Position numbers and translations under genes: made by a program. Source: Eucommia ulmoides (Eukaryota > Streptophyta > Magnoliopsida > Garryales > Eucommiaceae). Taken from it: a DNA stretch of 64,000 bases. The stretch lies in NCBI GenBank assembly GCA_016647705.1, contig CM028338.1:37019176-37083175 (forward strand). Direction: 5' to 3'. Under the pieces are notes generated by a model. That model was not told where the DNA came from, made no database searches, and saw nothing but the letters and a program-made list of their open reading frames with translations. Positions 37,673 through 48,323 of this stretch are shown in pieces; position 1 is the first letter of the stretch, and each line of letters opens with the position of its first letter.

Positions 37673-37884
37673 GAGTCAACTTTAAATTAGGCCTTTTAAA
37701 TTTACTTTCTAAAATTCAGTGACCTAGCACACCATTTAAATCCATTACTAGGTGACGACTCCTATATTTTTTAAAATGGCCTAAGTATATTTTTTGAGAA
37801 AACCGATGCTTTAAAAACCCATCTCTCCTTAAGTTTATTTATTATTTATTATTTTTTTCCCTTTTGAAAAATCGAGGCGCGTCA
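35785..37884 (+). repeat. 3' LTR of element E (2100 bp)
   Basis: TGTAAACACGACATTTTGACC...GAGGCGCGTCA. It has a TATA box, TTATTATAAATAG, near 36067, the GGGATACCTAACACCTTCC segment near 37573, a 26-T run near 37645-37672 and GTGACCTAGCACACCATTTA near 37718. The last two segments recur in LTR J (61250-61480). Confidence 0.85.
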
Positions 37885-38968
37885 CTCCCCTTTCCATGCT
37901 TCATGCTGAAATAAGAAAGAGGAGGGAGAGGGCAGTAGGGGCGAAAAATTTGCTCCCCTAAAAATATAAAAATATATATTCGATAGGGGAGAAAATTTTC
38001 TTCTCTCAAAAAAGTAGAGAGAGAAAGGGGTGATACCTTCTCTCTTGTTGGCTGAAATTTTTTAAGGGGGGCAACTTTGCCCTCTATAGAAAAGAAAGAG
38101 GGGGAGGGGACACTAGTCCCCCCTCTCCCATGCTAGCCTGTTGGGCCCTTGGGTCAAGGCCAAGCAAGGTTGCGGGTTGTGCCCCCTATTGAGGCCTAAG
38201 GGCGCAAGCCACCGTAGGGTCCAGTGGCCCCAACTGGGGGCACTGGCCCCTAAGGTAGGCCAACCCTCAAATAGGGGCCAACATGGTATTGCTTTCTATG
38301 TTGCCCCCCTTTTGGGGGGCCGATGCGCTCCCAACCGAGCAATAAGCTGGGGAGAGTGCCTGGTACCCCTGGGGGCACACCACCTAGTTCCTTACTTGTC
38401 TATGGTGCACACTCTCTTTAGACTCGCCTCAATTTTCTTCACGGTGAAGGCCAATCGGTGCTCAGGGCTTGGTCACAGTGAATGTGTGTCGCCCTGAAAA
38501 TCGAAAAAAGTCGGAGTCGCCCTGCCGTGCTAGCTGACCCTGGGCCCTGGCCATATGGGAGCCTATTTGAAATTAACTTATCTAAAAAATTCTAACCGTG
38601 GAAAAAATGACGTCTTGAAAATCGAAGAAATTCAGAATCGCCTTGCTGTGCTACTTGACCCTGGACCCTGGACCCTGGCAGTATAGAAACCCATTTCAAA
38701 TTAACTCCTTTAAAGTAGCTCAACTCTTGAAAAACGGTCGTCCTGAAAATCAAAGAAATTCGGGATCGCCCTGTCGTGCTACGTGACCCCGGACCCCGAC
38801 CATATGGAGGCATATTTCGAATAAGCTTATCAGGAAAAAACTAACCCCTGGAAAAATATCGACTAGAGGTGTTTCTCACGCTTCAAATTCTCTAGGACGC
38901 CCGTTTAAGCTAGGAAGTAATATCCTTGACCGCCTCACTTCCCTCGTAGTACAGGGCTGGAGGGGTAC
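37885..38968 (+). other. 3' internal region of element F
   Basis: No recognised gene. 37900-38450 is unusually rich in G and C runs (GGGGCCAAC, CCCCTTTTGGGGGGCC). A tandem array follows at 38490-38870, and the G-rich purine tract GGGCTGGAGGGGTAC (38954-38968) precedes F's 3' LTR. Confidence 0.6.
38490..38870 (+). repeat. Three tandem units of about 121-128 bases in F
   Basis: Units start at 38490, 38611 and 38739 with CG.C.TGAAAATC.AA and contain TCGCC.TG.CGTGCTA..TGACC and CATATGG. The second holds an extra GGACCCT step. Confidence 0.85.
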
Positions 38969-39087
38969 TAATAAGGGTATTTTTGGGCACCTTCGAGTAA
39001 GCACTTGCGACCCAACCACGTGTTCGATCTCGTAGTGACATGGACGCATTTCATAATCCACAACGTCACGCTGAAGCATACGTCGGC
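38969..39087 (+). repeat. 3' LTR of element F, first part
   Basis: TAATAAGGGTATTTTTGGGC, then GCACTTGCGACCCAACCACG; collinear with 25670-25790. Interrupted at TCGGC by element D and resumed at 42829. Confidence 0.82.
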
Positions 39088-40562
39088 TGGCTAGTCCTCG
39101 AGCCAAACACACACACTAAAATGAAAAAAAAAAAAAAAAAACACAAACGGAAATGAATAACAAACAACCTAAAAACAATCTAAATATAACAATACGCGAG
39201 TTTTGACTTCTTCTAACGGCCTATTCATTTTTTCCTCAACAACCACCAATTATTTCGAGTTCAAGCGGTAACACACAGCATGTAATGTTCTAGAATTTCA
39301 ACATGCAATAATGGTGAATGCTATTCTAGATCCTTTAAACGTGTTAGTGCGAGACTCAATAATATAACTATACAACGATCGGATTGGATTATCCACCAAC
39401 AAAATTCATGACTTAGACCTTAAAGGACTAGGATTTCCATAGGCTTGATTGGGGTCCACTCTCCACTAATGTAGGTTTAGTAATTCATGAAGATCATTAG
39501 GGCTTGGTTCGATTTTGGTATATTTGGCCAAGGGTAATTTGGAATAGAAAACGGGTTAACGTTGTTAACTTAACGTTACTCAAGGCTCAACACTTGGCAC
39601 ATTCACTCTCGAATCCCCATAGAAAGATTGGAGACAATCCCGAACATACATTTAAAACTGACGTACTCACTTGTCAAAAAGAAACGGAAATAAAAATTGT
39701 ATTTACATTTTATTCTTTTTTTTTTCAACGAACACACCCCCAAACTTATTTGATTGTTACAATTGAAGGGGTGTGTGAAATACAAATGAAAAATGACAAG
39801 TGAGTACTCAAATACCGAACCAATTTGAAGTTCGCCCTAATCCCAACCGCTTACATCAAGAAGTCTTTGCAACGGCTAACTTGATTCACTCAAATGTGCC
39901 TTTAAATTCAGCGATTAAGGACTAGAAGGAATTCAATTGGCCGTGATATTGGTTTATGTGTTCAGAATTGAATTTGCATTTAGGCTTCGACAGGGTAACG
40001 AAGGATAAATATATATCAAGGTAGGCTTAAAAAGGCTCAAGGGACAAAACGATTGCCTAAATCACGTCTCCTGAACTACCTCGCCTAGGATTTCTCCTCA
40101 AGTTTCCCCTCAATCAAGTTCTAGAATCCTTAATGTGTCATGAATTTGGTTAATCAATAATCGTCCTCAAATCAATTGAATAACTATACATTGAGTCTAT
40201 GTGCCCATGCAAATTAGTATCTACAATAATTTTGACCAAAACGCATAGTCAAGCACATAGAATCACACATGCATGGGTATTACCCTTGACTTCGAAAACA
40301 ACCAGGGGTAATTTCCATCATCAAGTGACGGCCCAGATGAATGCAAAACTCAACATATAACAACAACACACAAAAATATAAACACATTCTAACCTAAACA
40401 CACATGCAATGCGGAAAAACAGTAACACATAAACTAACATACTACATACTACACATCACTTCTAAACTCAAAATGGACAGTGTCCTCAGCGAACCCAATC
40501 ATCATTCTCAACATATATGAAATTAGAGCATGTTGACAAAGGGTGTTTAGAACACTTACCTA
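39088..40562 (-). other. 3' non-coding region of D
   Basis: No gene. It is the inverted equivalent of 29166-30590 in C: GGGTCCACTCTCCACTAATG, GAACCCAATCATCATTCTCA and related segments. Open frames on the plus strand here are chance. Confidence 0.75.
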
Positions 40563-40585
40563 GGAGGCGAGAGGATCTCGCCTCC
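40563..40585. other. Perfect 10-bp hairpin in D
   Basis: GGAGGCGAGA, loop GGA, TCTCGCCTCC; identical stem to 29143-29165 in C. Confidence 0.8.
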
Positions 40586-40613
40586 GGATCAAGTCGGATG
40601 TGATGGATTTAAC

Positions 40614-40826
40614 TTATTTGAACTTGGGTTGCCTCCCAAGAAGCGCGTGGTTTAATGTCCTCGGCCCAACATTCAGAATGCCCTCAAAATTGGCGAGGTT
40701 TTGCTTTGGATGGCTCAATATCTCAACGAAACGCCTCACCAGCTTATGTGCTTGGCCAAGCACAATAAACGACTTAGAATCCTGTCGAAAGGGATGCATT
40801 AATACCCGTCGATCTAACATCGACAC
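40614..40826 (-). CDS. Short ORF (70 codons) conserved in the pol-less Athila-like copies
   Basis: It starts MLDRRVLMHPFRQDSKSF and ends in a basic GRQPKFK tail; its 3' end overlaps the CTTGGG-TTGCCT-CCCAAG hairpin (40623-40640 on the plus strand). Basic and hydrophobic residues alternate, and I see no known domain. The segment is recognisable in C (28900-29105). It lies just downstream of a TTTCTTATGCAG|GGTAC word that resembles a splice acceptor. It could be the last coding exon of a longer Gag-Pol unit kept after deletion, or a small gene in its own right. I cannot decide from this window. Confidence 0.4.
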   Translation of the reverse strand: MSMLDRRVLMHPFRQDSKSFIVLGQAHKLVRRFVEILSHPKQNLANFEGILNVGPRTLNHALLGRQPKFK

Positions 40827-41028
40827 GTACCCTGCATAAGAAACAAAAACAAAACTTTAAAAGAAAATTATATACAAAGAAATGCCTAAAATAAAATTAG
40901 GTCACTTTCACACAATATCGACAATGAATGACATTGCCAATCCCGGGAATATGAAACATTTGCTTCTCCTATCTAAAACTCAAGTTCGGAGCCGTTACCG
41001 TATTTTTTCGACAATAACATCAAAACAA

Positions 41029-41125
41029 TCCCCGGAAATGGCCCCAAAAACTTGGTAGCCGTTGACGGGAACAGAATTTGACAGTATTCAAATAAAATTC
41101 ACTCTAATCCCCGGTAACGGCGCCA
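41029..41125 (-). other. Primer-binding site and second PBS-like repeat of D
   Basis: On the minus strand TGGCGCCGTTACCGGGGA (41108-41125) lies six bases inside the LTR and differs at one base from the tRNA-Asp site TGGCGCCGTTGCCGGGGA. A second copy, TGGGGCCATTTCCGGGGA, is at 41029-41046, preceded by CTACCAAGTTT as in C. Confidence 0.78.
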
Positions 41126-41131
41126 AAAACT

Positions 41132-42828
41132 TGATAGCGCGCAAAATGCGCTGCTACTTACACTCGCAAGTATACGAGGTCTAAGTTTTAGTATAGTGTG
41201 ATCGTTAAGATCGGGTTATCATATCCACAGGGATTGTTGTCGTTACTATTGAATACTGCGTTTGTCGTGACCTAATTTTATCTAGGCGAAAAGCAAATGT
41301 ATTTAATTAATTAAACTAATAGTAATATATCCTAAATTAACTACACTATTATGTTAATATTTTTTAGGGTGAAGAATTGTATAGGGATTAACGTGTTTAC
41401 AAATACGTGTTCAATTTCGATTTACTCGCATTTACGTTATTCGACCTATTTGACAACCTCGGTACGTAAACTCCGTCGCTACCTCTTCCGAGTGTAAGAC
41501 GGGGGAATACATGACTTCGAGTCAACAGAGAAGTCCCCCTCAACGTCTTAACGACCCTAGGTCACGTGAGTCCCGCCCAGCGTCATTGATTGCACACAAT
41601 CCAACTCCCTCCCGGGTTATTGGATCGTCGTGTTGTATTTACCCTATCGACAATTTCCGTTCTAAAACTCCTTCACCACCTCTTTCGAGTGTAAGACAAT
41701 GAATATAACGCAACTTCAAGCCAACGAAGAGGTCCCCCTCAACGTCTTAACTACCCTAGGTCACGTGTGTCTTGCCCAACGTCATCGATTGTCCACAATC
41801 CAACTCCCTCCCGGGTTATTGAATCGTGGCGTTTGTTTACCCTAATCCGAATCCGGGGTTTTATCAAAATCCCGTATTTTCCATTTATCAATCCAATCAT
41901 AATAAACAAATAATACGATAAATACAATCAAACTACGAAGAACAATCACAAACAAAACACCGAAATCATCCAAACAACGTATTTATAAATTATAGGTTAA
42001 TCCTTACTACAATCCATATTTAACTCGGGGCCATAGCCGCATATACAATGAAATAATGAGCTAAATATGCTCACATGCTCCTAAGATAAAGAAATAAGGA
42101 AAAACGATTGAAGAACTTAGCCTCGTCCGAAGATAAACCGCTAAGAACGCTCCACGATCGATTCGCCGTATTCTCCACTTCGGGATGCGAACTTCACCAC
42201 TAAAATTCCTAACCCTTGGCTTAACTATAGCCTAAGGGGCTCAAAAATGCAAGAGAGATGAGAGAGATACCGGCCAAGGGGGAGGAGAGGGGATATTTAT
42301 AGAAAAAATATCCTAAAAATATATCAAGACAGTGTAGGGCAAATCCGCCTAGGCAAAATTAGGTCGGTTAAGTCTGATCGCCTGGGCGGTGAAGTAGGCG
42401 GTGGACTGGAGAACATTCTGTTGGATTTTTGCTTAGGTGGTAGAATTTCCTCCTAGGCGAGCGGCTGTCAGTAACCCTTCTTCGTCCTCTGCTGGATTTC
42501 TGCCTAAGCGGTAGAATTTCCGCTTAGGCGGTCGTCCGTCAGTAACATTTTGCTCTTCTCTGCATTTTCACCGCATAAGCGGTGGTCTGGACGCTTAAGC
42601 GGTGGGCCTATTTCATCTTTTAGCCTTCGAGCTTGTTTATCCACCGTAACTTCAAACCGCTTTGGTTCGATCTCATCGTTTTAGCTTCAGTTTCCTATCT
42701 TTTTGACCCACACACCTGAGTTATACAAAAAGTATGAAAACTAATTAAAACATAATAAAAATAACTATAAACATATTCGAAAACTAACCAATTCGGATTG
42801 AAAATAGATAGGTTTTTCCCACCTATCA
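41132..42828 (-). repeat. LTR of D (1697 bp)
   Basis: TGATAGCGCGC...CCCACCTATCA on the plus strand. It contains a 196-base tandem duplication (CGAGTGTAAGAC at 41490 and 41686), and palindromes with TTAA, CTAG and TAAG-type centres near 42350-42605. Without the duplication its length is close to B's LTR. Confidence 0.85.
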
Positions 42829-43513
42829 CCGGCCATGGCTCTTCTCTAGAATCTCATTTGCACCTAGGAAGGAAAGAGAAGCCCCACAAGGACGTGCCGC
42901 TCTGAGCTCTGCGTCGTGCCTTGGGCGATCAATTTCAGGGACTCAACCATTCACCTTAATCAACTCTCCCTTCCTACTCGTTTCTCCTCCAAGACTCTAC
43001 AAATCTCCGCTCTCCTCCACCAGCTCACCGTCGCGGCCTGACAAAGGCCTGTGGGCTTCACTAAATGGGTCCAAAAGTCCAAGCCCAACGATTATCTCCT
43101 AAGCGCCTCGGATTATCGGGTAAACGCAGGGTTTCGACTAATTAACCGTGTTGAGGCCCGACTAATCATCTCCAACTCCTATATATATCGGGTGTTGTGC
43201 AAGCCTGAGATAGGCTGGAATACGCTTTACATTACGTTCAGGTTCATTTGTTTACTTGTTGCATTACTATATATTTTCTCTCTGAGCACTTATTACTACG
43301 TCGAAAGGGTTTCACCGGGATAAATTCCGGTCTGACCATTCTGCAGGTACAATCCTTGAAGAGCAAGAGTCTGGACACAGTAGGTCAGTCCTCCCAGGAC
43401 CTAGTGCAGCTCACTCGAGGACTTTTCAACTGACGACTCCACCTCAGCAAGAGGACCTGCTCGTCATCCGACAGGGCCCTACTTGAGATGTGTACCAGTT
43501 TTACGCACCAACA
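42829..43513 (+). repeat. 3' LTR of element F, second part
   Basis: Collinear with 25790-26451. It has a TATA box, TCCTATATATATC, at 43177-43189 and ends CACCAACA, followed by the TSD ATTAC. Confidence 0.88.
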
Positions 43514-43518
43514 ATTAC

Positions 43519-44860
43519 CTTTCTCTCAATACCCTCTATTGATTCTCACACCGAAGGTGCAACACCAACAGACCTTTCCGCAGTGCATTGTTTTGCAGGA
43601 TTCAGACCGAGATACAGTGAGAAACCACATCAATCCTTCACTCCTCGATCTCAAAGCTAACGTGTCCGGTGATCCTTTTCCAAGCATCATCACTAACAAA
43701 ACTAGAGAGGGACCAAAGAAAAATCGATCTCTTTAATGAATCCATGTGTTACTAGATTTTGTTTATTACTAATTTATTATTTTATTTATCGCTGACAACA
43801 ATTACGTTGGTTTAGATATTTCATGAAAAATAATGAGATGTTTCCAGAAATTCATCTTGTTTGTCCATTTTATTTTTTTTTATATATATTTGCATAGAAA
43901 CTTTTTTGTGTAATTAGGGTTATAAATTTTTTGTGTTCGTTAGTCTTAAGTTTTTAGCATTTTAATTTTTCTTCTTTTCGATTTTTTACTTTCAAAATAG
44001 GGGATTAATGTTAGAATTCGCATATACTTTTAGGTTGATTTTAATTCCATTTTTATTTTTCATGTAGGTTATATCAACATCCACACATCGATTCAATTTT
44101 GGATTGATTTTTTTTGAGACATTTTCCACCCAATTTGTAAATCGTTTGTCATTCTCGATGGCACCTTTGATTGCTTGCAAAATGGCACAGTATTTCTTCT
44201 TTCAACTCCCTTTTTTGGTAAATATAAATGATAGTTCACCATTTACATCCCACCCTATCTATTAAAAACCACCTTCAACACCATCTGAATTGTAACTAAT
44301 CAAACATTTAATCCACCTTGTCCATTTTGAAGAAATGGGATATCAAAATAAAAAAATTTAGGCAGTGGAATACAAAATATTTAATTCTCTTTAATAAACA
44401 AAGTTCCTTAAATCCCCATTTGCCTGTAATAACCTATACAAATAAATTAAAATAAAATAAAAACTACACATAAAGAATATATCACATAAACTCTTTATGC
44501 CTTTTCATGTGCTTGAGTCTCAAAATTAGTAGTTTCTATGAATTGATCTAAGTAGGCTCTTCTATGACCAACATGGATTGACCCAAAAATGAGCCAAGTT
44601 TGATTTTCTTAGAAGCAACACAGTCGTCTTACCTCGAATAGCATCCACAAGAAAAACTCCTTAAGGATAGTGTTTATGGAATATCTAAGAACTGCATTCT
44701 AATTCTATAGATCTAGGGTAGATATGCTTTGATCTTAGGTGGTAGTAAGAATCAAAATGGTAGAACAATTAAAGAAACAAAGGGGAATTCTTCCTCTAGT
44801 GAGAAACCACATATGGCTTTTCCTCTTTTAAAAATTGTCCAAAGTTAAACCCGAGACTAT
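43519..44860. other. Unassigned AT-rich DNA
   Basis: No supported gene. The first 150 bases may continue the LTR fragment at 25179-25664. A 62-codon minus-strand frame at 43992-44180 (MQAIKGAIENDKRFTNWVEN) has plausible protein-like composition, but I do not recognise it. Confidence 0.45.
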
Positions 44861-46381
44861 TGTAGACATTGCATTTTGTCCCAATTAAACACAAAGTATA
44901 AAAATAACAAAATAAATAAATAAAATAAAATAAAATAAAATAAAATAAAAAAAATCAAGGGTCATATTAGAGTTCCAGGCTTGATTGAGTCAAAAGAAGT
45001 TTTCAATTAAGTCTTGGATTCACAAATCGTTACCATTAAAAAATTTTGGGTCTAAATTAAAATTTTAAAAACTTTAAATCATCATTTAAAGAGACTGATT
45101 TCAATTTTCAATTTTAGGTAAACTTTTACAATACATTTCAACAAAGGAAAAATCAAAATCGGAGCTCAAAATGGATTCCGGAGGTTTTAAAAAACCTTTG
45201 GAGTCACAATTAAAAGTTTAAAAAGTGAATTTTAGACTAACTTGATCAAATTGGAAGTGGTTCTCAAGAGTATATCACTTACTAATAAATTAATTTCAGT
45301 CTCAAAGTGTCAATTTTAAGAAATCATGTGTTTTTGTACAAGTATTCACCCCCAAAACATTGTTAATTCACAAATTTGGTCAAATTAACCATCAATTTCA
45401 TTTCTTTTTCTCAAATTCAGAATTCCAATCACATATTGAATGTTTTAATTTCATGTTTTTCAAATCCATTTAAGAAAAACAAAAAAAAAAAAAAAAGCAT
45501 TTTAATTGAATAAAAGTGCCCCTAGCACCCCCAATCACTTCCTCCCCACCTATTTTGAATAAGACATGCCACTTTAGGAGTGGAAGAAAGAGTTTGTGGA
45601 TGATCCTTAGCCACTTCCTCAAAATGATATGACTTAAGGGAGTGATTTTTCAAGATTTCTCACAAAATACCTTTTCTAGGGAGGCTAAAAAGTGCAAAAC
45701 ATGCTATAGGGGAATCATCATTCTTAATTTTATATCAAATTTCTGTCCTAAAATTAATAATTTTGTTAGTATTTTTATTAAATTTTAATTAGCAATAATA
45801 CGATTTAATGTTGTGTTGCAAAATAAAGCCTGAAAAATAAAAGTGATCATTTGAAGGGTAAAAAGGACAAAAATAGAGGATCAGGAGCATAACTCGCGAA
45901 CGGTGCGTGCGGGTGTATCAAATTGGCCCCTGGCCCATCGCCTTTGGGCCCGTGGCCAGCTTGTTTGGGCCCTTCTCGGCCCCATTTTTCCCAAAGCATG
46001 GGCGTTCGAACCGTTGGTGCTCCTTAATAGCCAAATGAATGGCTATTCATGGTTTGATTGGCAAATGCCAATAAAGGAGAGGGGGGTCATCCTTTTTATT
46101 CCCTTTTTTGCCGGGCCATTGAGGCTGCATTCATCATTTTTTTCTTCTTTTCATTTTTTTTTTAATTTTAATTTTACTTTTTGCTGCTGGAATTTTGCTG
46201 GGGATTCATCACTACATTTTAGTTAAATATCTTATGGAATAACAATTTAAGGCAAAATCGGATGAGGCTGTATTGATTTCAAATTTTTTAATATAGTTTT
46301 TATTTTATTTTATTATATTTTATCTGTGTATAAGGTTATATAACAATGGATTAATGTTCTATATTTTTATCATTTTATAAA
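44861..46381 (+). repeat. Candidate Ogre-like LTR remnant K
   Basis: TGTAGACATTGCATTTTGTCCC at 44861 is the opening seen in LTR E (TGTA.A.ACGACATTTTGACC). The following 1.5 kb is non-coding, with a GC-richer block near 45900-46120. No right end or TSD was found. Confidence 0.3.
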
Positions 46382-48323
46382 TGTTAGAAATAAATTGTTA
46401 GCACTTGTGGGTTAGATTTGATGCGAGAGAAAATTCTCACTATTCGGAAAAAGTCCATCACAATAAACCCAATGCTCCAAAGGAGCCGAGTCGTGGATGT
46501 TGGTCAAAACTGGTGATCCATATACGGATCCATCAAGTGAAATGCCAAAGAACTTAATTCACACTTATATGGGGGAGTCAAAAGGGCATAACTCCCCACT
46601 AATTGTGTAACTCATTGAATCCCTACTAAATAGTAATATAATGAGGGAAGACCAAGTCATCAAAGACTAGGTCACCCATCTCCAACGGTCGTAATCTGCT
46701 CAGTCTATAAATAAAGGAAATGTATCACATTATTTTTACAATGTAGTCTTTTGCCTGATATCTTAGAGTAGACTGACTTATTCTCACGCCGGAGATTCTT
46801 TAACCGACACCATACCGGTGTCCCCTTAGAACTAATGGGTTTTGCAAGTTGTCAAGTGATAGGTGTAATTTATCTATTTATTCTCAAGTCGATTTTGGTA
46901 GTTTTCGAGTATTTTTATAGCGTTTTATTATGTTTTAATATGTTTTTATTTCTTTTGTCATAAACCAGGTATTTAGGGCGAAAAGGGACTAAAACAGTCT
47001 ATAAACGAGTAAATCGGTGGAAGAACGGTGGAGAAAAATAGCAAAAAGGCCAAATTCAGAACTTGCATCCACCGCTGCAGCGGTGAAAATACATTGAGTT
47101 GCTGAAAGCTCCATTGCTACAGCGGTGAAACTACCGTTGCAGTAGTCAAAATGCAAAGAGCTCCATCGCTGCAGCGATCACCCGCCAGAATCTTACCGAC
47201 CTTTCTACCGCTGCAGCGGTCAGGCGCTTGACATTTTAGGATATTTTGAGATATTTTGGATCCTATAAATATCATCTCTTCTCCCTCAAACACAAGGGAG
47301 ACGTTTTCAGGAGTGTCTTGAGAGCTCCAAGGCCGATCAGCCAAGAGAAGATCACCACGCGAAGAAGAAGAAACGTTCTGAGAATGATTTTCACGTCGAT
47401 TCTTCGGATAACGGCTAGTCTCCTTGTTTATCTTTTTCTCTCTTAGATTTGGTTGATTGTTTTGTATATGTTTAGTGTATATTTTGTTATATATTTGGTT
47501 AAGGTCATGTATAGCTAAACATATATTGTCTAAGGAGCGATTCATGTACGAAAACTTTGTTTATATAAAATCTATGTTTCGTTAATTGTTGTTCATGTTT
47601 ATCCGATTGTGTTTATCGTTTTATTACAATCTTAATATGCTTGTTATGGTATTAGGAATGATTTTGAGAATACAGGGTTTGACACTCGGGAGAGGTAACC
47701 CTGGATGTGGACTAGGGTTTAAACACAACGCGGCGATCTAATAACCCGGGAGGGAGTTAGAAAGTGTGCAATCTGTGACGTTGGGGTGAGACTCATGTGA
47801 CCAAGTGCCGTATAGATGCTCGAAGGGGACTTCAACGTTGATGTGAAGTCACATATTCATTCAATTTACACTCGAGAGAGGTAGTGAATAAGATTTTGAT
47901 ACCGATATTGTCGGATAAGATAAACGTCGTTAATGTAAATTAGATTAAAACGAACACATTTAAATAAACGAAGTTAATCCCTAGACAATTTACTCCCATA
48001 AACGTTAATACTAGTATAATTAGTTTAATTAACTTAGTTTAGTATATTTTATTATAAAAACTATATTTTTATCGCCTAAATAAAGTTAGGTTATGACAAT
48101 TACGGTACTCAACGATAATCTACACCAATTCCTGTGAATACGACAGCCCTTACTATTCCCACTTTACTAAAACTTGACTCGTACACTTGCGGTGAAAGTA
48201 GTGATGTATTTATGCGCTACCATCAAGTTAACAATGCTGATTATCAGGTTAGAGATGCAGGCTGTGGAGATTTCTGGTATATGCAAAGATGATAGACGTG
48301 TCGCGGATTTTTTTGCTACATCA
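46382..48323 (+). repeat. Tat-like 5' LTR I, split by a solo LTR, with PBS-like site
   Basis: Outside the insertion 46857-48222, this reads TGTTAGAAATAAATTG..., a TATA box CTATAAATAAAGG near 46706, a U5 with ACGCCGGAGATTC...ACCGGTGTCCCC, and ends GCTACATCA. TGGCGCCGTATGTGGGAA follows directly (48326-48343). The left end is uncertain. The internal region is not recognisable beyond the PBS. Confidence 0.6.
46857..48222 (+). repeat. Athila-like solo LTR S2 (1366 bp)
   Basis: TGATAGGTGTAATTTATC...GCGCTACCA with a perfect TSD, TCAAG (46852-46856 and 48223-48227). It carries palindromes ACCGCTGCAGCGGT at 47071-47084 and 47207-47220 and ATCGCTGCAGCGAT at 47165-47178, a TATA box CTATAAATA near 47262, and one copy of the segment duplicated in D. 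No internal sequence is attached. Confidence 0.92.

Larger units (their letters stand above)
27728..37884 (+). mobile_element. Ogre/Tat-like Gypsy element E, nested in F
   Basis: The 5' LTR is only a fragment (27728-28370); the 3' LTR is complete (35785-37884). The outer flanks are a perfect TSD, CTCCC (27723-27727 and 37885-37889). LTRs open TGTA.A.ACGACATTTTGACC and contain, in the 3' copy, GGGATACCTAACACCTTCC and a GTAACCGACC phrase common to Ogre-like LTRs. Its own internal part (30609-32282 and 35108-35784) has no coding motif I can recognise. It contains fragment C and a solo LTR. Much has been lost. Confidence 0.85.
39088..42828 (-). mobile_element. Athila-like element D, pol-less, in F's 3' LTR
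   Basis: On its own strand: 5' LTR (42828 to 41132), PBS-like repeats, the short ORF with two hairpins, the 3' non-coding region, ending at the GGCTAGTCC segment without a 3' LTR. Flanks TCGGC (39083-39087) and CCGGC (42829-42833) match at 4 of 5 bases, which suggests an original TSD and later loss of the 3' LTR. No gag or pol is visible in the 2 kb internal part, the same plan as C. Confidence 0.82.
25670..43513 (+). mobile_element. Small Tat-like LTR element F, host of a large insertion nest
   Basis: The 5' LTR is 25670-26451; the 3' LTR is 38969-39087 plus 42829-43513, split by element D. The flanks are a perfect TSD, ATTAC (25665-25669 and 43514-43518). After removing element E and D, F's own internal part is only about 2.4 kb (26452-27727 and 37885-38968) and shows no gag or pol motif, so F looks non-autonomous or strongly deleted. 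The PBS-like TGGCAACATCTGTGGGAA (26455-26472) and the LTR U5 (CCAGAGGGGATTCACCGGGA) link it to the Tat-type class of element A. Confidence 0.88.

Noticed and set aside
38141-38497. 118-codon plus-strand frame in the GC-rich block
   Set aside because: GC-rich sequence has few stops by chance. The translation has no domain and lies in the non-coding part of element F.
43992-44180. 62-codon minus-strand frame as a host gene
   Set aside because: Too short, no recognised domain, no promoter or splice context; left as unassigned.
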